DNA of 6,556 nucleotides from an uncultured Rhodanobacteraceae bacterium (GCA_913053815.1 CAJXGK010000107.1:1-6556), one strand, 5' to 3'. Counted from the stretch's first letter, positions 1-6,556 are shown. Made by a program: numbers and translations. Notes: generated from the letters alone by a model not told the origin.

Positions 1-303
1 AAGTGTGCCGCCGAGCCAGCGTTGGGAGACGAAGGGCATGTCACAACGCTGCGCTTCGCTTTCGATGCTCTCGCGAGCCGCACGCTTGGTGCCGACAAAA
101 AGTATGGTGCCACGTTTCTGGGCCATACCGGAGAGGAAATGCATCGCATCCTGAAACAGGGGTACGGTGCGTTCAAGATTGATAATGTGAATCTTGCCAC
201 GAGCGCCAAAGATGTAAGGCTCCATCTTCGGGTTCCAGTAACGGGTTTGGTGACCGAAATGAACGCCGGCTTCAAGCATTTGGCGCATTGTAATTTGAGG
301 CAT
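1..303 (-). CDS. rpsB: 30S ribosomal protein S2, N-terminal part (cut by window edge)
   Basis: S2 is a structural protein of the small ribosomal subunit that joins late in 30S assembly and is needed for binding of protein S1. Read on the minus strand from the ATG at 303-301, the 101 visible residues start [19 protein letters not shown]. They carry the family signatures [13 protein letters not shown] (15-27), [13 protein letters not shown] (32-44), FVGTKRAA (69-76) and RWLGGTL (95-101), which align with E. coli S2 without gaps. The family is about 240-260 residues, so roughly 140-150 C-terminal residues lie beyond position 1. The start is set by a GGAG ribosome-binding site (minus strand, 314-311) seven bases upstream and by the match to the E. 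coli N-terminus. In relatives the gene heads an rpsB-tsf operon; tsf would lie off the left edge. Its leader (331-460) suggests autoregulation by S2. Confidence 0.97.
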   Translation of the reverse strand, partial: MPQITMRQMLEAGVHFGHQTRYWNPKMEPYIFGARGKIHIINLERTVPLFQDAMHFLSGMAQKRGTILFVGTKRAARESIESEAQRCDMPFVSQRWLGGTL

Positions 304-310
304 AGCTATG

Positions 311-314
311 CTCC
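311..314 (-). promoter_or_regulatory. rpsB: rpsB ribosome-binding site
   Basis: GGAG on the minus strand, seven bases before the ATG at 303-301. The interval and start codon form a perfect 10-base palindrome, CATAGCTATG (301-310). Just upstream, a small GGCC-UAUG-GGCC hairpin (330-319) could bear on ribosome access. It supports the chosen rpsB start. Confidence 0.75.
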
Positions 315-330
315 GTTTGGCCCATAGGCC

Positions 331-460
331 TGTTGGGTTAAGACTTCCACGCATCCCCGCGTCGACCCTGTCAACATAGACTGGAGTGGTGTGCAGAAGC
401 GACACCAGCCAGACATTAAGACGGGGCACCCCGACAACGGTGCCGATACGTGTGTGAATT
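331..460 (-). ncRNA. rpsB leader RNA (t44/tff-like, S2-responsive regulatory element)
   Basis: This is the structured 5' untranslated region of rpsB. In E. coli the leader represses rpsB-tsf translation when free S2 binds, and its core was catalogued as t44/tff RNA. Seen in the minus-strand RNA: an outer helix ACGUAUC (451-445) pairing with GAUGCGU (355-349), all seven positions paired including one G-U; an inner hairpin GGCACC (444-439) with GGUGCC (430-425) and an 8-base loop; and single-stranded blocks CACACACGUAUCGGCAC, GUGGAAGUC and UUAACCC. These resemble the E. coli leader as I remember it. Between the inner hairpin and the closing strand lies an arm of about 69 bases, much longer than the E. 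coli equivalent, with its own stem-loop. The family assignment is by pattern; a covariance-model search would settle it. Confidence 0.8.
381..412 (-). promoter_or_regulatory. extra stem-loop in the rpsB leader arm
   Basis: The inverted repeat has an upper stem UGGUGU/ACACCA (407-402 with 392-387, perfect 6 bp) around a 9-base loop. A lower stem CUGG/CCAG (412-409 with 384-381) is separated from it by a small bulge (C opposite CU). It lies between the inner hairpin and the closing strand of the rpsB leader, so it would form an additional arm of that fold. No run of U follows, so it is not an intrinsic terminator. Its role is unknown. Confidence 0.6.
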
Positions 461-473
461 GGGGCCGCTCGGC

Positions 474-501
474 CCGACAACGTAACTGCAGATAGTATAA
501 T
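474..501 (+). promoter_or_regulatory. candidate map operon promoter
   Basis: A perfect TATAAT (496-501) has CCGACA (474-479, 4 of 6 to TTGACA) 16 bases upstream. Transcription would start near 508, leaving about 80 untranslated bases before map. The -10 shares four base pairs (496-499) with the -10 proposed for rpsB on the opposite strand, so the two promoters would compete for polymerase. It could drive the whole map-glnD-dapD-yffB run, since the gaps between those genes are too small to need further promoters. Confidence 0.45.
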
Positions 502-523
502 CGTTTGCGATGCAGGTTGTAGA
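494..523 (-). promoter_or_regulatory. candidate rpsB promoter
   Basis: On the minus strand a -10 element TATACT (499-494, 5 of 6 to consensus) lies 18 bases downstream of TCTACA (523-518, 4 of 6 to TTGACA). The predicted start near 487-486 would give a leader of about 184 bases, close to the roughly 160-base rpsB leader known in E. coli. No other convincing minus-strand -10 is visible upstream of the folded leader. This is a sequence-only prediction. Confidence 0.5.
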
Positions 524-587
524 CGATAGTCCTCGCCAACCAGCAAAGCCGACGAATCATAGCTGACCTACAAAGCGACCCGCAAGT

Positions 588-1376
588 ATGCGAACTCCAG
601 ACCGAAATGTAAATGTAAGTATCAAGACCCCGAATGACATAACGAAAATGCGGGTTGCCGGGCGTTTGGCCGCCGAAGTGCTGGCCATGATCGCCAAGCA
701 CATCAAAGCCGGTGTAACCACCGAAGAGATCGATCAGATCTGCACCCGATATATCGTCAAGGTACAAAAGGCGATTCCAGCCAATGTCGGCTATCGAGGG
801 TTTCCCAAGGCCTTGTGTACGTCCGTCAATCAGGTGATTTGTCACGGCATACCCGGCCCCGGCAAAGTGCTCAAGGATGGGGATATTCTCAATATCGATG
901 TCACCGTGATCAAGGATGGTTGGCACGGAGACACCAGTCGTATGTATTGCGTCGGTGAAGCCTCGGTACGCGCTAGGCGACTGGTCAATACGACTTATGA
1001 AGCGATGATGGCGGGTATCCGTATGATTCGACCAGGTGCCAGATTGGGCGATATCGGCTACGCCGTGCAGCAGACGGCGGAACAGGCCGGATTTTCGGTG
1101 GTACGTGAGTATTGCGGCCACGGTATCGGTCGGATCTACCATGAAGATCCACAGGTGCTGCACTACGGCCACTCTGGTACCGGATTGCTGTTGCAAAAGG
1201 GGATGGTTTTTACGGTTGAACCGATGATCAATGCGGGCAAACCGCAGACCCGATTGCTGCCCGATGGCTGGACTGTGGTCACCAAGGATCATTCGCTTTC
1301 CGCTCAATGGGAGCACACCATTGCGGTGACTGACGACGGTTTCGAGATTCTCACACCCTGGCCTGACGCTACCTGA
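588..1376 (+). CDS. map: type I methionine aminopeptidase
   Basis: This is the cytoplasmic dinuclear-metal enzyme that removes the initiator methionine from new proteins when the second residue is small. At 262 residues it matches E. coli Map (264). The pita-bread-fold metal ligands are all present: D104, D115, H178, E211 and E242, plus active-site H86 and H185, each seven positions beyond its E. coli counterpart. Conserved blocks include HGIP (86-89), NIDVTVIKDGWHGDTS (102-117), REYCGHGIGR (173-182) and EPMINAG (211-217). The start is awkward. ATG 588 is the only ATG, GTG or TTG in frame after the TGA at 564-566 until a methionine codon within the conserved domain (648). It adds about seven residues relative to E. 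coli and has no clear Shine-Dalgarno. map diverges from rpsB and lies 4 bases before glnD, so it probably leads the operon. Confidence 0.96.
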   Translation: MRTPDRNVNVSIKTPNDITKMRVAGRLAAEVLAMIAKHIKAGVTTEEIDQICTRYIVKVQKAIPANVGYRGFPKALCTSVNQVICHGIPGPGKVLKDGDILNIDVTVIKDGWHGDTSRMYCVGEASVRARRLVNTTYEAMMAGIRMIRPGARLGDIGYAVQQTAEQAGFSVVREYCGHGIGRIYHEDPQVLHYGHSGTGLLLQKGMVFTVEPMINAGKPQTRLLPDGWTVVTKDHSLSAQWEHTIAVTDDGFEILTPWPDAT

Positions 1377-1380
1377 TCGC

Positions 1381-4038
1381 GTGAGTATCCCTATTCAAAA
1401 TGCGTTACCCCCGTCCCCCCACCTGCCGGCGGCGGTACCGCGGTCGGGTATTTCGGATGAGGCACGCTTGGCTTTACACCAGTTATTGGCTGACCACCAA
1501 CGGTCCTTAGCGCGAGCTTTTGATGCCGGTGCCAGCGCGACGGCCTTGTGCATAGCGCGGGCAGATCTGGTACAGCAGGTGCTCGAGCACCTGTGGATCG
1601 CCTTCCTTGGAGATATGCCCGGTTTGTCCCTGTATGCCCTGGGCGGCTTTGGTCATGGCCGGCTCTACCCCGCCTCGGATGTTGATCTGCTGGTGCTGAG
1701 CGAGGCCATACCGGCCCATGCGACACGTGGGCTGGAGTCGTTGTTTGCCATTCTCTGGGATATTGGCCTGGCCCCCGGCCATGCCGTGCATGAAGCCGAT
1801 ACCTGTAAGGCGCTGGCCCGGGACGATCAGAGCGTTTTCACTTCCCTGCTTGATGCGCGGCGAATCGCCGGCGATCCTAGCATGGATGCTCTGTTAGCTG
1901 ATGTAGTCAATGATGTCCATCTGTGGCCACCGGAAATATTCCTCGCCGCCAAGCGCGAGGAACAGGCCCATCGCTATCGTCGCGCTGGAGACAGTACGTT
2001 CCGGCTCGAGCCCGATCTCAAGGATGGCCCCGGTGGACTTCGTGATCTGGATATGTTGCGCTGGCTCGGCAGCAGAGTACTCAGAGATGGTTCGTATGAT
2101 TGCTGGATTGCAGCAGGCTTGTTGGATGCGCGCGAAGGAGAAGCGCTGGATCAGGCTGGAGAGCTGCTGGCCAAGGTTCGCTATGGACTACATTTAGAAG
2201 CTGGACGGCGCCAGGAGCGACTTCTTTTTGACTTTCAGCGCGTTCTGGCGGAACGCTTTGATTATCACGACAACGCCGCAGTAGGACTGGGTGTCGAACA
2301 GTTCATGCAGACCTATTATCAAGCCGCGGTCAGTGTCGAACGACTCAGTGATGAAGCCTTGCGTCGGCTTGCCGATCGTCTGCATCCCCCCCCTGAAGCT
2401 GAATCATTAGACGATGCATTTCAACGCCGTGGGACGACGGTGGAGCCGCGTAGCGCCAAGTTATTCATGCAGCACCCGGCTGCCTTGATCGAGATCGGTA
2501 TGTATATTGGGTCTGCGAACGGCATCGCCGGACTCAGTCCCACGGCTCGCCGTTGGATGCGCCAAGCACTGCAGCAGAACGGAGGGCTGGCCGAGAATGC
2601 CGAGGCACTGCTTGCCTTCCGCCATTTGCTACAGCGTGCTGAGCAGGCGGTACCGGCACTGGTCGCTTTAGCTAGGCAGGGGGTACTAGCGGCATTGATC
2701 CCAGCGTTTGCCGCCGTGAGCGGGCGCATGCAGTATGACTTGTTCCATATTTATACCGTGGATCAGCACACCTTGCGGGTGCTGAAGCAGATGGCCGCTT
2801 TTGCCGGTCCGGATGCACTGCAGAAATTTCCACTGGCCAGCGAGATATGGGGGCGTCTGGACACCCCGGAACGGTTGTTATTAGCGGGCTTGTTCCACGA
2901 CATTGCTAAAGGTCGCGGAGGCAGACATTCGATCCTGGGTGAAGCCGAAGTGCGCAAGTTTGCGCAGCGTTTAGGACTGGATAACGATGCTGTTGAGCAG
3001 GTTGCCTGGCTGGTGCGTTGGCACCTATTGATGAATGCCACAGCACAGCGGCAAGATATTGGTGATCCTGAAGTCGTGCGGGTTTTCAGTGAGCAGGTGG
3101 GGGATACGGATCGTCTGGATATGCTGTATCTGTTGACTGTGGCGGACATTATCGGCACCAGCCCCAAGTTGTGGAACGGTTTCAAAGATCAGCTGCTGGC
3201 TGATCTGTATCTGGCCGCGCGCTACCGCTTACGGGGTGAGGGAGACGTGCCGGAACATGCCGAGGAGCGTGCCGCATACTGTCGCGCCAAAGCTATGGAA
3301 CGCTTGTGTGAAGACGGTTTAGATCCGGCCGAGATTACGGCCATATGGAAAGGACTACCCATGGCGTTGTTTTTGCGGCATCGACCGGAACAGGTGGTCT
3401 GGCAAACCCGGTCACTGCTTGCTGCGGGTGGGCGGGTGCCCTGGGTGACCGTACTTGCGAACTCGATACGAGGCGGTAGTGAGCTGCTCATCTTGGCATC
3501 GAATCGGGATGGTCTGTTTGCGCGAGTTACCACCGTGCTTGACCGGCTGGGTTTTTCGGTGCAGGAAGCCCGTATTCTTGGTGCCGGGAGTGGCCGGGCC
3601 ATAGACAGCTTCGTCCTACTGGATACGGCCACCCAAGCTCCAGCTAGCACAGAACGAGCCCTATCTTTGCAGAGGGCTTTACAAAGAACGCTGGAGTCTG
3701 AAACCCAGCCCCGTTTACCCAAGTGGGTATTGTCACGCCGCCTGCGTCATTTTCAGCGTTCCCCGCAATTGGCCTATACCCCTACTACTTACGATAGTGA
3801 GCGTACTCAGTTGGCGTTACTTGCCAGTAATCGACCGGGGCTGCTGGCAGCCATTGCTGAGGCATTTTTAGAAGCTAAGGTGCGTGTTCACGATGCGCGT
3901 ATTGCCAGTTATGGCGAGCGCGTTGAGGATTTCTTCGAATTGACCGATCGCTCCAACCGGCTTCTCGACGAGGCCCACAGGCAGGCACTGAACAGGGCCA
4001 TCTACGCTCGCCTGGATCCCCAACTTCCTTCATCCTGA
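1381..4038 (+). CDS. glnD: [protein-PII] uridylyltransferase / uridylyl-removing enzyme GlnD
   Basis: GlnD is the cytosolic glutamine sensor that uridylylates PII (GlnB/GlnK) when glutamine is low and removes UMP when it is high. Through PII it sets glutamine synthetase activity and NtrBC signalling. The 885 residues match E. coli GlnD (890). Domains in order: nucleotidyltransferase (about 70-200) with [15 protein letters not shown] at 88-102 and metal-binding D100 and D102; linker motif [10 protein letters not shown] (213-222); HD hydrolase (about 455-600) with YTVDQHT (H463) and [10 protein letters not shown] (H506, D507); two ACT glutamine-sensing domains (about 700-765 and 808-880). Oddities: the usual GGxGRxEL reads GGFGHGRL, and the usual GRGGDHS reads GRGGRHS (R515). 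The GTG start at 1381 is the first usual start in its open frame, 4 bases after the map stop and without a visible Shine-Dalgarno. This suggests translational coupling to map. Confidence 0.96.
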   Translation: MSIPIQNALPPSPHLPAAVPRSGISDEARLALHQLLADHQRSLARAFDAGASATALCIARADLVQQVLEHLWIAFLGDMPGLSLYALGGFGHGRLYPASDVDLLVLSEAIPAHATRGLESLFAILWDIGLAPGHAVHEADTCKALARDDQSVFTSLLDARRIAGDPSMDALLADVVNDVHLWPPEIFLAAKREEQAHRYRRAGDSTFRLEPDLKDGPGGLRDLDMLRWLGSRVLRDGSYDCWIAAGLLDAREGEALDQAGELLAKVRYGLHLEAGRRQERLLFDFQRVLAERFDYHDNAAVGLGVEQFMQTYYQAAVSVERLSDEALRRLADRLHPPPEAESLDDAFQRRGTTVEPRSAKLFMQHPAALIEIGMYIGSANGIAGLSPTARRWMRQALQQNGGLAENAEALLAFRHLLQRAEQAVPALVALARQGVLAALIPAFAAVSGRMQYDLFHIYTVDQHTLRVLKQMAAFAGPDALQKFPLASEIWGRLDTPERLLLAGLFHDIAKGRGGRHSILGEAEVRKFAQRLGLDNDAVEQVAWLVRWHLLMNATAQRQDIGDPEVVRVFSEQVGDTDRLDMLYLLTVADIIGTSPKLWNGFKDQLLADLYLAARYRLRGEGDVPEHAEERAAYCRAKAMERLCEDGLDPAEITAIWKGLPMALFLRHRPEQVVWQTRSLLAAGGRVPWVTVLANSIRGGSELLILASNRDGLFARVTTVLDRLGFSVQEARILGAGSGRAIDSFVLLDTATQAPASTERALSLQRALQRTLESETQPRLPKWVLSRRLRHFQRSPQLAYTPTTYDSERTQLALLASNRPGLLAAIAEAFLEAKVRVHDARIASYGERVEDFFELTDRSNRLLDEAHRQALNRAIYARLDPQLPSS

Positions 4039-4039
4039 C

Positions 4040-4043
4040 GAGG
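4040..4043 (+). promoter_or_regulatory. dapD: dapD ribosome-binding site
   Basis: GAGG five bases before the dapD ATG at 4049, starting two bases after the glnD stop codon. With only 10 bases between glnD and dapD, this site supports the start and co-translation from a shared message. Confidence 0.6.
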
Positions 4044-4048
4044 TCGTC

Positions 4049-4858
4049 ATGTCCGAACTTAAACCCATCATCTGCGATGCCTACTGCCGTCACGAGGCCT
4101 GGGAAGGCACCGAATTCGAGGTGCCGGTCCGTGCTGCCGTGGAGCAGGTCATGGATCGTCTTGAAAGTGGACAAGTCCGGGTGGCTGAGCCCGACGGGGG
4201 GGGAGGCTGGCAGGTGCAAACCTGGTTGAAGCAGGCGGTATTGTTGTATTTTCGCCTGCATGACAATCGCCTCATGGATGGTGGCCCCATGACGGCTTTC
4301 GATAAGGTCCCGTTACGTTTTTTCGATGCCCAGGAAGAGACCTTTCGCCGGGCCGGTGCCCGTGTGGTACCGGGAGCCTTAGTGCGCCGGGGGGCGTATA
4401 TCGGCCGTGATACGGTGCTGATGCCGAGTTATATCAATATTGGCGCCTTTGTCGGTCCCGGGACCATGGTCGACACCTGGGCGACAGTCGGTTCGTGTGC
4501 ACAAATTGGCGCCCGGGTGCACCTTTCCGGTGGGGTGGGTATCGGCGGTGTGCTGGAACCCTTGCAGGCCGCCCCGACTATCATCGGAGCTCGTTCAGAA
4601 GTCGTCGAGGGAGTGATCGTCGAACGTGGCAGTGTCATCGGCATGGGGGTGTTTCTCGGCCAATCGACCCGTATCTACAATCGCGCCACGGGTGAGATCG
4701 CCTACGGCCGGGTACCGGCTGGCAGCGTGGTGGTTGCCGGCAGCCTTCCGGCCCGGGACGGCTCGCACAGCCTGTATGCCGCCGTAATCGTCAAACAGGT
4801 CGATGCCAGAACCCGTGCCAAGACGGGCATCAACGAGCTGCTGAGGAGTGGCGAATGA
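4049..4858 (+). CDS. dapD: 2,3,4,5-tetrahydropyridine-2,6-dicarboxylate N-succinyltransferase, one hexapeptide short
   Basis: DapD transfers succinyl from succinyl-CoA to tetrahydrodipicolinate in diaminopimelate/lysine synthesis, supplying lysine and peptidoglycan. It is a cytosolic homotrimer with active sites between subunits. An alpha-helical N-terminal domain (about 1-100, with FDKVPLRF at 84-91) precedes a left-handed beta-helix with [42 protein letters not shown] and GQSTRIY. The C-terminal part has [11 protein letters not shown] and ends [12 protein letters not shown]. Length is 269 against 274 in E. coli. After PTII (176-179) the protein goes straight to [10 protein letters not shown], whereas the family normally has EDNCFI between them; with one extra N-terminal residue this accounts for the whole difference. 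The loss is exactly one helix repeat, in frame, so the protein may be altered or inactive. A G8 tract (4196-4203) encodes part of a GGGG loop. It overlaps the next gene by four bases. Confidence 0.94.
   Translation: MSELKPIICDAYCRHEAWEGTEFEVPVRAAVEQVMDRLESGQVRVAEPDGGGGWQVQTWLKQAVLLYFRLHDNRLMDGGPMTAFDKVPLRFFDAQEETFRRAGARVVPGALVRRGAYIGRDTVLMPSYINIGAFVGPGTMVDTWATVGSCAQIGARVHLSGGVGIGGVLEPLQAAPTIIGARSEVVEGVIVERGSVIGMGVFLGQSTRIYNRATGEIAYGRVPAGSVVVAGSLPARDGSHSLYAAVIVKQVDARTRAKTGINELLRSGE
4843..4848 (+). promoter_or_regulatory. strong ribosome-binding site for the YffB-like gene
   Basis: GAGGAG six bases before the ATG at 4855 lies inside the last codons of dapD. It is the best Shine-Dalgarno on the plus strand of this window and fixes the start, in an ATGA stop/start overlap with dapD. 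Confidence 0.8.
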
Positions 4859-5292
4859 GGGTGACGATGTTTAGCCTGAATCGTTGCGACGCCTGCTGCA
4901 AGGCACGTCGGTGGTTGGAACGATTTGGTATCGAATATCACTTCGTGGATCTGTGCGAACAACACCCCAAAGCCCAGCGATGGTTGGATTGGGCACGGCA
5001 GGCCGGTGGTTGGGAGGTCTTGGTCAATAAGGCCAGCACGACCTGGCGAAATTTGTTGCCACAGCGCAAAAGTCCGAGCCCCGATGCCGAATGGATCTTA
5101 TTGCTGCGCGAATACCCCGCCTTGGCGCGACGGCCCTTGTTGGTGCTTGAGGACGGGCACTTGCCGCAGTGTTTCAGCGACAATAGGTATAAGAAATTGT
5201 TTGCCGATAAGTTGGCAGGTACTTCGAACAAGCGTCACGAGCGGGCCGAATGCCCGGAGTTGCAGAATGCGCAACAAAACTTATCAAGGTGA
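4855..5292 (+). CDS. yffB: ArsC/Spx-family YffB-like thioredoxin-fold protein
   Basis: A small cytoplasmic thioredoxin-fold protein of the arsenate reductase/Spx superfamily, YffB branch. The physiological substrate of YffB proteins is not settled, so arsenate reduction should not be assumed. Seen: an N-terminal strand then [13 protein letters not shown] (10-22), matching the family CDTCKKARKWL with C11 and C14 as the CxxC pair; [10 protein letters not shown] (58-67), the typical STTWR block; and ARRPLLV (91-97), with R93 at the place of the family's conserved arginine. Odd points are an extra cysteine at position 15 beside the CxxC, and a hydrophilic tail of about 28 residues after residue 117 with another cysteine (C133). 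Relatives of about 110-118 residues stop near there. It overlaps dapD by four bases and precedes dapE; in E. coli yffB is also next to dapE. No ars genes are nearby. Confidence 0.88.
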   Translation: MRVTMFSLNRCDACCKARRWLERFGIEYHFVDLCEQHPKAQRWLDWARQAGGWEVLVNKASTTWRNLLPQRKSPSPDAEWILLLREYPALARRPLLVLEDGHLPQCFSDNRYKKLFADKLAGTSNKRHERAECPELQNAQQNLSR

Positions 5293-5456
5293 TAGATGTA
5301 GTGCAAGTGTGTACATGGCCCCGCCAGCGGTTTGCCCGATAGGTTTTTTGAGGCTCTCAGGAGTAGCGCATGTGATCCGGGAGCACCCAAGTACGGGCCG
5401 ATTGATTTCGTCGTTGTGGCAGCGACTCATCGTCTCATTCGTATCGTGGAATCACC
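5293..5456 (+). other. 164-base gap between the YffB-like gene and dapE
   Basis: This is the only long gap in the rightward cluster. I see no tRNA, no hairpin with a U-run terminator, and no convincing -35/-10 pair. GCCCG (5334-5338) and CGGGC (5394-5398) are complementary but 55 bases apart. The dapE frame is closed upstream by TGA at 5403-5405. The end of the gap has only a weak GTGGA (5446-5450) as ribosome-binding site, six bases before the dapE ATG. The gap may hold a weak promoter or a processing site, but nothing in it is diagnostic. Confidence 0.4.
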
Positions 5457-6556
5457 ATGTCCGATGTGTTTGAGCTGACCCAGGAACTGATACGTCGCGT
5501 TTCGGTGACCCCCGATGATGCGGGTTGCCAGCCGCTGCTGGCCGAACGTCTGCAGCGCGTGGGCTTTCGTTGTGAGGCCAGGCGTTTCGGCAAGGTCGAC
5601 AATCTGTGGGCTTGCCATGGGGCCGGTGGGCCGGTGTTGGTGTTCCTGGGCCATACCGATGTGGTGCCGAGCGGTCCGGAAGCAGACTGGTCGTCGCCGC
5701 CGTTCGAGCCGGCTGTTCGTGACGGCAGGTTATATGGTCGTGGTGCTGCGGACATGAAAGGGGCGGTGGCCGCCATGACCCTGGCAGTCGAGGATTTTGT
5801 CGCCGCGCATCCGCAGCATCCGGGTACGGTGGGCCTATTGTTGAGTAGCGACGAGGAAGGCCCCGCTCGTGATGGCATACGCCGGATCGCCGAGCAGTTT
5901 CGCCGCAGCGGCCAAGGCATCGACTGGTGTGTAGTGGGGGAGGCCTCCTCGCACGAGCGGCTGGGCGATCTGATCCGTATCGGCCGCCGTGGTTCGCTGA
6001 CCGGACGGCTGCGTATACACGGCGTACAGGGCCACGTGGCCTATCCCGAGCAGGCGCATAACCCCATTCATGCTTTTTCCACTGCACTGGTAGAACTGCT
6101 GGCCGAACGCTGGGATGAAGGTAACACCGGGTTTCCACCCACTTCGTTGCAGTGTTCCAACCTGCATGCCGGCAGCGGCATGGACAACATTATTCCCGGG
6201 TCACTCGATGCGGTATTCAATTTTCGCTACAGCACAGCCAGTACGGCGACCAGCCTGCGTGATCGAGTCGAGGCAATCTTGCGACAACATGGACTTAAAT
6301 ACGATCTGGAGTGGCACCATTCGGGCGAACCGTTCCTCACTTGTGATGGCCTCTTGCGGCGTGCAGCGCGTGACGTGCTTAATCAGCAGTTGGGCCGGGT
6401 GCCCGATGAGGATACCGGCGGCGGCACCTCCGACGGTCGCTTCATCGCTCCACTGGGTGCCGAAGTGATCGAATTGGGCCCGGTCAACGCTAGTATTCAC
6501 AAAGTGGATGAACATATTGCCATTGCCGACCTGGAACAATTGCCCGGTCTATATCA
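5457..6556 (+). CDS. dapE: succinyl-diaminopimelate desuccinylase (C-terminus cut by window edge)
   Basis: DapE is the cytosolic di-zinc M20-family amidohydrolase that splits N-succinyl-LL-diaminopimelate into succinate and LL-diaminopimelate, two steps after DapD. The 366 complete codons present cover nearly all of the roughly 375-residue family length. Zinc ligands and catalytic residues are all visible: H66 and D68 in GHTDVVP, D99 in GRGAADMKG, catalytic E133 with E134 in SSDEEG, E162 in VGEASS, and H348 in [10 protein letters not shown]. The dimerisation-domain motif [10 protein letters not shown] (188-197, H193) and [10 protein letters not shown] (320-329) are also intact. A small variation is GEASS where E. 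coli has GEPSS. ATG 5457 is the only ATG, GTG or TTG in the open frame after the TGA at 5403-5405, and [14 protein letters not shown] fits the E. coli N-terminus. It may be co-transcribed with the upstream genes or have its own promoter in the gap. Confidence 0.96.
   Translation, partial: MSDVFELTQELIRRVSVTPDDAGCQPLLAERLQRVGFRCEARRFGKVDNLWACHGAGGPVLVFLGHTDVVPSGPEADWSSPPFEPAVRDGRLYGRGAADMKGAVAAMTLAVEDFVAAHPQHPGTVGLLLSSDEEGPARDGIRRIAEQFRRSGQGIDWCVVGEASSHERLGDLIRIGRRGSLTGRLRIHGVQGHVAYPEQAHNPIHAFSTALVELLAERWDEGNTGFPPTSLQCSNLHAGSGMDNIIPGSLDAVFNFRYSTASTATSLRDRVEAILRQHGLKYDLEWHHSGEPFLTCDGLLRRAARDVLNQQLGRVPDEDTGGGTSDGRFIAPLGAEVIELGPVNASIHKVDEHIAIADLEQLPGLY

Noticed and set aside
301..310. Perfect palindrome CATAGCTATG over the rpsB start
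   Set aside because: With no loop it cannot form a stable RNA hairpin. A single 10-base palindrome is not strong evidence for an operator.
462..475. GGGCC-GCTC-GGCCC inverted repeat near the start of the rpsB transcript
   Set aside because: Only five base pairs with no U run. It may add to the leader fold or overlap the map -35, but there is no basis for a separate regulatory call.
306..1316. Long minus-strand open frame (336 codons) opposite map
   Set aside because: It lies antisense to the clearly conserved map gene and across the divergent control region. Its product has low-complexity, unfamiliar composition and no recognisable motif, so it is a shadow frame.
4855..5292. Annotation as a true arsenate reductase
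   Set aside because: The motifs fit the YffB branch (CxxC, STTWR) and no arsenic resistance genes are nearby, so arsenate as substrate is not supported.
5321..5348. Possible intrinsic terminator after the YffB-like gene (GC-rich stretch then TTTTTT)
   Set aside because: CCGC and GCGG are only two bases apart and cannot form a proper stem leading directly into the T run at 5344-5349, so no terminator is supported.
4925..5473. 182-codon plus-strand frame over the YffB-like gene and the following gap
   Set aside because: It is out of frame with the well-matched YffB-like protein and its product (rich in Arg, Ser, Cys and Trp) resembles no family, as expected for a shifted frame.
1..6556. Search for mobile elements, CRISPR arrays, tRNA or rRNA genes and novel defence-like systems
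   Set aside because: Apart from the short gap segments described, the window is filled by conserved housekeeping genes. No terminal repeats, spaced repeats or structural RNA patterns were seen other than the rpsB leader.

Overview
The window holds a conserved chromosomal housekeeping block from a proteobacterium, most likely a gammaproteobacterium outside the Enterobacterales. Three things support this: moderately GC-rich coding sequence, divergent rpsB and map genes with a gammaproteobacterial-type rpsB leader RNA between them, and the gene run map-glnD-dapD-(ArsC/YffB-like)-dapE. I cannot name a genus from the sequence. Similarity statements rest on remembered Escherichia coli proteins, not on a search.

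Layout. Positions 1-303 (minus) are the first 101 codons of rpsB (ribosomal protein S2); the rest lies off the left edge. Positions 304-587 are a divergent control region. On the minus strand it holds the rpsB leader, with a folded core at about 331-460 and an extra hairpin arm. Back-to-back sigma70-type promoters share one -10 stretch near 494-501. From 588 everything reads rightward: map (588-1376), glnD (1381-4038), dapD (4049-4858), an ArsC/Spx-family YffB-like thiol protein (4855-5292), a 164-base gap, then dapE (5457 to the right edge, lacking only about the last 10 codons). Gaps of 4 and 10 bases and a 4-base overlap make map-glnD-dapD-yffB a probable single transcript. dapE may be read through or have its own promoter, which I could not identify.

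How the genes relate. S2 and methionine aminopeptidase belong to translation and nascent-protein maturation. GlnD is the bifunctional uridylyltransferase/uridylyl-removing sensor of the PII nitrogen system. DapD and DapE are the succinylase and desuccinylase of the succinylated branch of meso-diaminopimelate and lysine synthesis. The aminotransferase between them (DapC/ArgD) is not in the window. The YffB-like gene sits inside the lysine segment.

Most notable. DapD appears to lack exactly one six-residue repeat (18 bases, in frame) from its left-handed beta-helix, at a normally very conserved place. GlnD has unusual substitutions beside both catalytic motifs, although the metal-binding residues are present. 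The rpsB leader carries an expanded hairpin arm. There is no mobile element, CRISPR array, tRNA, rRNA or clearly new multi-gene system here.
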